From Ohtaekwangia sp036786105 (GTDB taxonomy: Bacteria > Bacteroidota > Bacteroidia > Cytophagales > Cyclobacteriaceae), in NCBI RefSeq assembly GCF_036786105.1, contig NZ_DAIQRQ010000017.1, forward strand, positions 19,469 through 83,468: DNA of 64,000 bases. Direction: 5' to 3'. The notes under the pieces are model-generated. The model did no database searches. It worked only from the letters and a program-made list of their open reading frames with translations, and was not told the DNA's origin. The translations under genes and the position numbers were made by a program. Within the stretch, counting starts at the first letter, position 1; every line of letters begins with the position of its first letter. Positions 58,124 through 64,000 of this stretch are shown here, piece after piece.

Positions 58124-59701
58124 ATGAGTCAACTGATCCGTTTTTTTAAGAAAAACATCATTCACCTGGTGGTGGTTGTGATCCTGATTTTGATGTTGAT
58201 CACCTCGATTTTTGCCTTTCGTAATCAGAGGATCATGAACGAAACAACGGCTCAGGTAAGTGAAGCAGAGCTGGCCTTGAGTAAATGCTCAGAGCTGATT
58301 CGCTGGCTTAACCTGATGGATCTGGGGGTGCGGGGGTATGCACTGGCTAAGACCGATCAACTGCTCGATCCTTTTAACATTGCCATGAAGGGAAGCCCTG
58401 CAGATATGGACACTATTCGCATGATCATGGAGAAGCAGAAATTTCCAACGGCGAATTTTGAAAAGTATATCACAGCAGTGCATGACTATGCTAATTTCTG
58501 CCGGCAGATGGTTGCATTGGCCAAAGCTGACAGCATGATGCAGTTTAAACAACTGATGGCAGAAGACAGAGGTTTTCAGGTATGGACAACCTACCTGGGT
58601 TTTGCTACCGATTTTGTGAATCACGAACGCGCCCTGAAGCAACAGGCAGAAGACCGCTATAAAGCTGCTGTGCGCAGCAACATCGTTATACAGATATTGT
58701 TGCTGGTGTTGGGTATACCTTGCCTGTATATAATTTTCTATCGCATTCGCGGGCAGGAGTCGTACCGGCAATCGCTCCTGCTAAACCTGGAGCAGAATAA
58801 CCGGAAGCTCGTATTCGATCCGGGCACGCCTATCAATGAAGATGCACGTATTATATTGGATGCATCTATTGAAAATATTCGAAATGCTTCCAACTTCATT
58901 CGTAAAATTACTTCAGGCGATTTTGCTGTGACGTGGCCGGGATTAAATGAGCAAAATGCAAAACTGAATCACGATAATCTTTCGGCTACGCTTGTGAATA
59001 TGCGCGACCAGATGAAGCGCATACAGGATGAGGACCGCAAGCGCATCTGGACAACGGAAGGACTTACGAAATTTACCGAGATTATCCGTCAGCATCAGGA
59101 CGATGCCAACACACTGGCCGATCAGGCTACACGATTCCTGGTGCATTACCTCGGGGCGCAGCAAGCCGGTACATTTGTGCTGCAGGAAGATAGCGATGAA
59201 AATCAATACCTCGAGCTATCAGCCTGCTATGCCTTTGATAAAAAGAAATTTGTTGAAAAGCGAGTAGATATAGGGCAAGGCCTCATCGGCCAGGCTTTCC
59301 TGGAAGGTGCAACAATTGTAATGAAATCCGTGCCTCGTGGCTATACACAAATTACCTCCGGTCTTGGCGATGCAACGCCTTCATGTATACTTATTGTGCC
59401 CATGAAGTATAATGAAAAGATAGAAGGTGTGCTTGAGCTGGCAGGGTTTGCTGAGTGGCAGGACTATCAACAAAGCTTTGCCGAAAAAGCAACCGAGTAT
59501 ATGGCAGCTGCTATATCTACTGTTCGCTCTACACAAAAGATGCGCACCATGGTAGAACAAATGCGCACACAAACCCAGCAGCTCCACTCGCAGGAAGAAG
59601 AAATGCGCCAGAACATGGAAGAACTCGCAGCCACCAACGAAGAGATGCTGCGCAAGGAAGGGGAGTATATCAACAAGCTTCGAGCTGCAGGCATTGAATA
59701 A
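58124..59701 (+). CDS. 4-helix-bundle sensor, GAF domain and coiled coil, no output domain
   Basis: 525 residues. Membrane helix at 14-34, a helical periplasmic domain (~35-185) of the four-helix-bundle/CHASE3 type (LSKCSELIRWLNLMDLGVRG), a second helix at ~187-208, a linker, a GAF domain at ~330-475 (GQGLIGQAFLEGATIVM, CILIVPMKYNEKIEGVLELA) and a C-terminal coiled coil (TQQLHSQEEEMRQNMEELA). The GAF and coiled coil are homologous to those of the receptor at 38054-39814; both end without an enzymatic domain. Single gene. Confidence 0.83.
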   Translation: MSQLIRFFKKNIIHLVVVVILILMLITSIFAFRNQRIMNETTAQVSEAELALSKCSELIRWLNLMDLGVRGYALAKTDQLLDPFNIAMKGSPADMDTIRMIMEKQKFPTANFEKYITAVHDYANFCRQMVALAKADSMMQFKQLMAEDRGFQVWTTYLGFATDFVNHERALKQQAEDRYKAAVRSNIVIQILLLVLGIPCLYIIFYRIRGQESYRQSLLLNLEQNNRKLVFDPGTPINEDARIILDASIENIRNASNFIRKITSGDFAVTWPGLNEQNAKLNHDNLSATLVNMRDQMKRIQDEDRKRIWTTEGLTKFTEIIRQHQDDANTLADQATRFLVHYLGAQQAGTFVLQEDSDENQYLELSACYAFDKKKFVEKRVDIGQGLIGQAFLEGATIVMKSVPRGYTQITSGLGDATPSCILIVPMKYNEKIEGVLELAGFAEWQDYQQSFAEKATEYMAAAISTVRSTQKMRTMVEQMRTQTQQLHSQEEEMRQNMEELAATNEEMLRKEGEYINKLRAAGIE

Positions 59702-59830
59702 ATAGCGGTGAGCTTCTGGCTGCAAGCTGCTAGACGCGGGCTGTTAATAATTGCAGGTTATCTGTTAGCTATATTGATCTGTGTTAATCAGTTTCCCGAT
59801 AGCGATTGGCATGTGAGAGACGTTGGTATT

Positions 59831-59998
59831 TAATCTGTGTAGTTCTGTGAAATTTGTGAGAGATAAATTTGCTTTAAGTTTACTGACAAAAAAACATATC
59901 AACATGCGCTTGCTTGAATCATAGAAATCACAGCAAAAGCTTTTCTGTACAATTCTGTGAAATCTGTGGGAACAAAAAATGCATTTATTTCCCACAGA
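59831..59998. repeat. Second copy of the CACAGATTTCACAGA-type dispersed repeat
   Basis: CTGTG-rich units at 59831-59860 and 59941-59970 (TTCTGTGAAATCTGTGGGA) and a CCCACAGAAC end near 59990 match the element at 2158-2230. About 80 bp of other sequence is inserted or diverged between the arms. The preceding 59702-59830 holds CAAGCTGC-type low-complexity sequence. No gene is visible in the 298-bp gap. Confidence 0.55.
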
Positions 59999-59999
59999 A

Positions 60000-60995
60000 C
60001 TAATTCAATTTAAGCTCTGCTTTCAGGCCTTTGATGTGATTGATCAGTGCCTGCTCCCAGGTAATATCAGAATCCCACTTGGTGCCTAGAAATACATTGC
60101 CGGAATCGATGTGTTTGAAATATACTTTATACACCGGTGTATTAGAGGGTATATTTTTTAGCTGCTGCTGTGCCTCCGGATAAGTAACAGATACCAATGC
60201 GCTCTCCGATTTCGTCATGGGGTAACCGTATAGTTCTTTGATTGCTGCACCACGGGTATGCACAATACACAATACATACAACGATCCCTGCTTGCGCAAT
60301 TCTTTCTCCGTTAATCCCGGTTCGGTAAGTTTATACTTCAGCGGATAATTCTCCTTGAAGATCGCTTCGAGCTTCTTATCCATTTCTTCATTGCCAAACT
60401 TGGGCACTGCCAATGGATCTACCTTCAGGTCTATTGCAAAAAATTCATTCCGCTTTCCCAATATAGGGTTTACGGTGAGACCTGTTTCGGGAACATCGTT
60501 GATGAGCAGGTTCAACTTCTTCTGCCCGGAGGTAGTACGGTATACATTCTTCAACAGTTCCGTGAGGATGGTATGGGAAGCGCTCCATGCATTCTGCTTC
60601 GGATCAACCACGTTATCTTTTCCGTTGAACGTTGTGATTACAATGCGATAGCCGCTTTCTTTCTTTTCCAGGAAAACAAGATTGGTGATCTCACGCTTCT
60701 CCAAAAAATCGGAGAACCCTCGCGTTACATCTTTGCCCGCCATCAGCATATCAAGTTCATGGTATGCAACGGCATCAATACCCGACCGCTGAAAATACTC
60801 CTGCATGGTGTTGAGATCTTTTTCGGTAAGGGTATAATCGTAGAACACTGCCGTGCGGGTACTTAATAATTTTTCGGGAAGTCCTCCCGCCAGGTTCAAC
60901 TCGTCTATCCAGTTCTCTTCCCGAAAATAAGTTTGGGCAAACGATGTATGAAGACCTGTAACGAGCGCTATAAGAATGAGAAAGCGAACTTGCAT
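60000..60995 (-). CDS. Secreted protein of unknown function
   Basis: 331 residues with a signal peptide (cut near TSFAQ). The mature part is alpha/beta with FYDYTLTEKDLNTMQEYFQRS, EITNLVFLEKKESGYRIVIT, a middle KLNLLINDVPETGL and a C-terminal VYKVYFKHIDSGNVFLGTKW. No known domain recognised. No cysteine pattern or catalytic motif stands out. Single gene facing the dispersed repeat region. A substrate-binding or envelope-biogenesis role is possible but not supported. Confidence 0.65.
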   Translation of the reverse strand: MQVRFLILIALVTGLHTSFAQTYFREENWIDELNLAGGLPEKLLSTRTAVFYDYTLTEKDLNTMQEYFQRSGIDAVAYHELDMLMAGKDVTRGFSDFLEKREITNLVFLEKKESGYRIVITTFNGKDNVVDPKQNAWSASHTILTELLKNVYRTTSGQKKLNLLINDVPETGLTVNPILGKRNEFFAIDLKVDPLAVPKFGNEEMDKKLEAIFKENYPLKYKLTEPGLTEKELRKQGSLYVLCIVHTRGAAIKELYGYPMTKSESALVSVTYPEAQQQLKNIPSNTPVYKVYFKHIDSGNVFLGTKWDSDITWEQALINHIKGLKAELKLN

Positions 60996-61072
60996 AAATA
61001 TGATTCAGTCGATTAGATATTCAGCCTCCTAAGGGGAAGCGGGTGAAGAACGAAAATAGGGATTAATCTATT

Positions 61073-61393
61073 TTAAATGCCAATAAAAAAACCGGAATCA
61101 TCCGATTTTACAGGATACGTCTTCAAATCATGCGAAGACGAATCGCACGCTCTTCCACTCCTCAAATCGAATCGATAACCATGCCAGGGGCAGACAATCT
61201 CGCCCAGGTAATTTACATGCCCCTGGCTGAGCGACCCTCCGTTGTGTGTGCAGCTGTCTTGCACCGCCCGGAAATTACCTTCGTGTAATACCAGGCAAAT
61301 GCGCTTACCGTGTATCACCAATAACTGAGGCTTGCCGCTTTGTATTCTGCCGCGTGCTTCTGTATCGCTGGCAAAGATTTTTATCCACTCCAT
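61073..61393 (-). CDS. Rieske [2Fe-2S] ferredoxin
   Basis: 106 residues, soluble. The cluster ligands are C48-T-H50 (SCTHNGGSLS) and C68-P-W-H71 (VCPWHGYRF). Standard small Rieske protein, the electron carrier form for oxygenases or nitrite reductase small subunit-like proteins. No oxygenase or reductase gene is adjacent, so its partner is unknown. Divergent from the M20 hydrolase. Confidence 0.92.
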   Translation of the reverse strand: MEWIKIFASDTEARGRIQSGKPQLLVIHGKRICLVLHEGNFRAVQDSCTHNGGSLSQGHVNYLGEIVCPWHGYRFDLRSGRACDSSSHDLKTYPVKSDDSGFFIGI

Positions 61394-61454
61394 GTATTGT
61401 CGTTGGTTGCGTAGTCGATAATCAATATATTGTCCGGATCTAAAGCCTTACCGT

Positions 61455-62762
61455 ATGACTATGAGAAAAATTTTTTTCTGCCTCGCGCTTTCGTTTACTG
61501 CTATAACTATACATGCGCAGGTAAATCCAAAAGTACAAGCCAAACTTGATCAGCAGGCAAAAGAGATCGAGAGTAAAGTTATAGAATGGCGCAGACACCT
61601 TCATCAATATCCTGAATTATCAAACCGTGAAGTAAAGACAGCAGCCTATGTGGCCGATCACCTCAAGGCATTGGGCATTGAAGTGCAAACGGGTATAGCG
61701 CATACTGGTGTGGTGGGTTTACTCAAAACCGATAAACCCGGCCCCGTAATAGCACTGCGTGCCGATATGGATGCGCTGCCGGTAACAGAACGTAATAATC
61801 TTCCTTTTGCTTCGAAAGAGAAAGCCGTGTTCAACGGACAGGAAACCGGTGTGATGCACGCGTGTGGTCACGACTCGCACGTGGCTATATTGATGGGCGT
61901 GGCCGAGATACTTTCCAAAAATAAAAAAGACCTGAGAGGCACTATCAAATTTATATTTCAACCAGCAGAAGAAGGACCTCCGGCCGGTGAAGAAGGTGGT
62001 GCCGACCTGATGGTGCGCGAAGGCGTACTCGAAAATCCAAAAGTAGATGTGATATTCGGTATGCACATCCAGGGTATACGCAAGCTGGGGCAGATCGCCT
62101 ATAAACCTGCGGGTATGATGGCGGCTTCCGATTGGTTTACCATTAAAGTATATGGCAAGCAATCGCATGGTTCTGCACCGTGGCTGGGTATAGATCCTAT
62201 TGTAGCGTCTGCACAGATCATCAATGGTATACAAACCATTATCAGTCGCCAGACGGATCTTACAAAAGAGCCCGCGGTTATATCAGTTGGAACGATTCAT
62301 AGCGGCATTCGTCAGAATATTATTCCCGAGTATACAGAGATGACGGGTACCATTCGCACATTCGATGCAACCATGCAGAAAGATATACACGAGCGCCTGA
62401 AGCGCACGGCTGCCAGTATAGCCGAAAGTGCAGGTGCACGTGCAGAAGTAGAGATCACGAAGATGACACCGGTTACGTATAACGATCCTGCATTGACAGA
62501 GAAGATGGTAGCAAGCCTGAACAAAGCTGCTGGCGAACAGAATGTAGCGCGTATACCAGCCGTTACCGGGGCAGAAGATTTTGCCTACTATCAACAGAAG
62601 GTACCAGGATTCTTTTTCTTTGTAGGGGCTTGCCCTCCGGAGATTCCCGTAGAGAAAGCAGCATCGCACCATACACCCGATTTTATGATGGACGACCGCG
62701 GTATGCTTACCGGACTCAAAGCTATGCTCGATGTTACGGTAGACTATATGTATATGAAGTAG
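61455..62762 (+). CDS. Secreted M20 family amidohydrolase
   Basis: 435 residues with a signal peptide (start ATG 61455; 61461 possible). It shows LRADMDALPVTE, the metal site in GVMHACGHDSHVAIL (C137, H139), FQPAEEGPPAGEEGGADLMV and GAEDFAYYQQKVPGFFF. This is the hippurate hydrolase/IAA-amino acid hydrolase branch of M20. Likely periplasmic or exported, cleaving N-acyl amino acids or peptides. Single gene; repeats follow. Confidence 0.92.
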   Translation: MTMRKIFFCLALSFTAITIHAQVNPKVQAKLDQQAKEIESKVIEWRRHLHQYPELSNREVKTAAYVADHLKALGIEVQTGIAHTGVVGLLKTDKPGPVIALRADMDALPVTERNNLPFASKEKAVFNGQETGVMHACGHDSHVAILMGVAEILSKNKKDLRGTIKFIFQPAEEGPPAGEEGGADLMVREGVLENPKVDVIFGMHIQGIRKLGQIAYKPAGMMAASDWFTIKVYGKQSHGSAPWLGIDPIVASAQIINGIQTIISRQTDLTKEPAVISVGTIHSGIRQNIIPEYTEMTGTIRTFDATMQKDIHERLKRTAASIAESAGARAEVEITKMTPVTYNDPALTEKMVASLNKAAGEQNVARIPAVTGAEDFAYYQQKVPGFFFFVGACPPEIPVEKAASHHTPDFMMDDRGMLTGLKAMLDVTVDYMYMK

Positions 62763-62771
62763 GAGCTATAT

Positions 62772-62837
62772 AGCCTCACCCTAAGTCCCTCTCCGGAGGA
62801 GAGGGTTTTGGATGAGGCCAATTTTTCTCCTCACATC
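62772..62837. repeat. Dispersed palindromic repeat, copy A
   Basis: AGCCTCACCCTAAGTCCCTC starts the element, CTCCGGAGGAGAG forms its central palindrome and GATGAGGC ends the palindromic part at 62818. The following AATTTTTCTCCTCACAT is shared with copy B. Such TCACCC/GGGTGA palindromes are scattered in many Bacteroidota genomes, from memory. Confidence 0.7.
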
Positions 62838-62920
62838 ATTTTTTAGAAGTCTTGTCAAGAGCGGTTAACCAGGGAAACAGACTATACTTAATGAAGTGAT
62901 CCAGCTTTTAATCTATATTT

Positions 62921-63017
62921 TAGCCTCACCCTAAATCCCTCTCCGGAGGAGAGGGACTTTAAAGCCCTTCTCCTTTGGAGAAGGGTTTTGGATGAGGCTA
63001 ATTTTTCTCCTCACATT
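62921..63017. repeat. Dispersed palindromic repeat, copy B (longer)
   Basis: TAGCCTCACC to GATGAGGCTA forms perfect 8-bp ends with two inner palindromes (CCCTCTCCGGAGGAGAGGG and CCCTTCTCCTTTGGAGAAGGG). It is followed by the same AATTTTTCTCCTCACAT as copy A. Its right end overlaps the 3' end and stop codon of the next minus-strand gene, so the repeat supplies that gene's last codons. Confidence 0.7.
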
Positions 63018-63390
63018 CAGTATACCAGCCTTTAGTCTCGCAGTCAATTTTATCGAGCAGGATAAAGAGATTTGACAGATCATCCAGGTAAAGATGAAAG
63101 TCTGGTGGAAGAAAGTCGTGCTGATGAGAGAGGTATTCTATAAACAACGTTCGTACTGTACGATTAAGTCGTTCCGGTGGCGTTCGTTTCAAAAATAATT
63201 TGAATGCGTTTTCGATTCGGGGAGGGAGATGGGATTCTTCGGCTAATTTATCCAACATACTATAATCATTAACAAATAACTCATTTGTCACGTCTCCAAC
63301 TGAATGCGAGACGGTTGTATTACTAACGAAACAAAGATATAGATAAGGAAACGGTTTGTCAGCATATATGATGACATCTTTTTTAGGCAA
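62998..63390 (-). CDS. Unknown 130-residue protein (TTG start)
   Basis: 130 residues from a TTG at 63390; TGA lies two codons upstream, so no better start exists. Soluble, mixed charge (FVNDYSMLDKLAEESHLPPR, LNRTVRTLFIEYLSHQHDF). No family recognised. The 3' end, ECEEKN and the stop, lies inside repeat copy B. It is divergent from an XRE regulator across a 33-bp gap. The pair resembles small accessory or toxin-antitoxin-like modules, but no toxin motif is visible. Confidence 0.55.
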   Translation of the reverse strand: MPKKDVIIYADKPFPYLYLCFVSNTTVSHSVGDVTNELFVNDYSMLDKLAEESHLPPRIENAFKLFLKRTPPERLNRTVRTLFIEYLSHQHDFLPPDFHLYLDDLSNLFILLDKIDCETKGWYTECEEKN

Positions 63391-63423
63391 TTCTCACAAT
63401 TTTCCTTCTCATAAAGGCTCAGG

Positions 63424-63639
63424 TTGAAAAAGGAAGAATTAGCGGTAAGAATAGGCGCCCGAATTGTTATGCTGCGGGAAAAAAAAGGCTGGACACAGTC
63501 TGACTTGGCTCGTGCCATGATGAAAGATCGTCAGAGTATTGACAGATTGGAAAAGGGTAATACTACACCAACTATATATACACTTTACAGTGTGGCTACA
63601 GTTTTGGAGATTCCTCTTTCTGAATTAGTAAAGATTTGA
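63424..63639 (+). CDS. XRE-family transcriptional regulator
   Basis: 71 residues from a TTG at 63424 (an internal ATG near 63470 is less likely because it would cut the first helix). Complete lambda-repressor-like helix-turn-helix with MLREKKGWTQSDLARAMMKD, SIDRLEKGNTTPTIYTLYS and LEIPLSELVKI. The gene sits back-to-back with the unknown gene at 62998-63390; it probably represses the shared intergenic region. Different subfamily from the 113-residue HTH paralogues. Confidence 0.82.
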   Translation: MKKEELAVRIGARIVMLREKKGWTQSDLARAMMKDRQSIDRLEKGNTTPTIYTLYSVATVLEIPLSELVKI

Positions 63640-63740
63640 ATAACCAGTAACGATTAACGGATAACATCTGATAGCTCATAGCTCAAGGCTCGTAGCTATT
63701 TATCAACTGCAAATGCCCAGCAACTTGCAGCCAGCTGCAG

Positions 63741-64000
63741 CTACAATGCATTGTTGATCTTCTTCAGCTGCCGGATGCTCTGCTCGAGTGTTTCCGGACG
63801 GCCATCGAGTTCAAGGGTGATCATTACCTTGCTTCGGGTGCTGTTTGGTTTTCGTATGAGAATAGACGGCTCTTTATATTTAATTGAATTTACATACAGG
63901 CTGAAGAAGTTGTAATTCAAAACTTCACTGATAATTTTCAGAAGATCGGTCTTGATCTCCTCTCTTTTAAAAATAGAATAGACATTGCGTGGGCTGGTAT
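63741..64000 (-). CDS. HTH protein, partial (start beyond window edge)
   Basis: Minus-strand frame ending at TAG 63741-63743 and running off the right edge. It reads SPRNVYSIFKREEIKTDLLK, then VLNYNFFSLY, ITLELDGRPETLEQ and KKINNAL. It is homologous along its whole visible length to the HTH gene at 24923-25264. About 85 residues are visible; the missing N-terminus should hold ~27 more. CAAGCTGC-type low-complexity sequence follows its stop. Confidence 0.75.
   Translation of the reverse strand, partial: TSPRNVYSIFKREEIKTDLLKIISEVLNYNFFSLYVNSIKYKEPSILIRKPNSTRSKVMITLELDGRPETLEQSIRQLKKINNAL

Noticed and set aside
59702..59830. Possible extra repeat family (CAAGCTGC-type)
   Set aside because: Low-complexity similarity to 63660-63740 only; too short and degenerate to call an element.

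Overview
This is a chromosomal window from a Bacteroidota bacterium, most likely a soil or freshwater Cytophagales related to Chryseolinea or Ohtaekwangia. The assignment is inferred from gene content (DUF6452, DUF6048, DUF4105, DUF4230, MacB-like FtsX permeases without a cognate ATPase nearby, LytTR two-component pairs), from many perfect TAnnTTTG promoter -7 elements, and from the near absence of Shine-Dalgarno sequences. No search was run; family names come from reading the proteins. No rRNA, tRNA, CRISPR array, prophage or complete insertion sequence was seen.

Layout. 1-2150: LytS/LytTR two-component pair, broken by an artificial 100-N gap. 2237-7292: small housekeeping and unknown genes (DUF4230, hexapeptide-repeat protein, VOC protein, decayed DUF456 gene, thioesterase, purN, HTH protein, YdeI-like). 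7512-13412: PAS histidine kinase, GNAT-like protein, hemH and a second LytS/LytTR pair. 13595-17687: secreted small protein, DUF2721, MFS exporter, NadR-like kinase, lipoprotein-type amine oxidase. 17691-24803: on the minus strand, an FtsX permease, accD, fbaB and the classic rpsP-rimM-trmD-rplS ribosomal/tRNA modification cluster. 24923-32609: HTH protein, a tiny unannotated plus-strand transcription unit, then sucA-sucB-DUF6452-DUF6048-lpd (2-oxoglutarate dehydrogenase). 32765-43840: DUF4105, radical SAM/SPASM protein, small Cys-rich membrane protein, second FtsX permease, Cache-HAMP-GAF receptor plus porin, POTRA/beta-barrel protein, endonuclease/phosphatase-family protein. 44204-49867: a three-gene unit of unknown function (endolysin-like CHAP hydrolase, membrane protein, 1297-residue polytopic sensor/NTPase-like protein). 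49923-56199: maeB, rlmB, rocD, decayed ORF6N gene, rmuC. 56261-64000: double thioredoxin-fold protein, small secreted proteins, second GAF receptor, Rieske protein, M20 hydrolase, dispersed repeats, XRE regulator and a partial HTH paralogue at the right edge.

Most of the window is ordinary core chromosome. The best candidates for undescribed biology are the 44204-49867 cassette, the tiny transcription unit at 25349-25560, an AccD that has lost all four zinc-ribbon cysteines, and two receptors that end in a coiled coil with no output domain. Two decayed genes (DUF456 and ORF6N) and two families of dispersed palindromic repeats mark the accessory spots.
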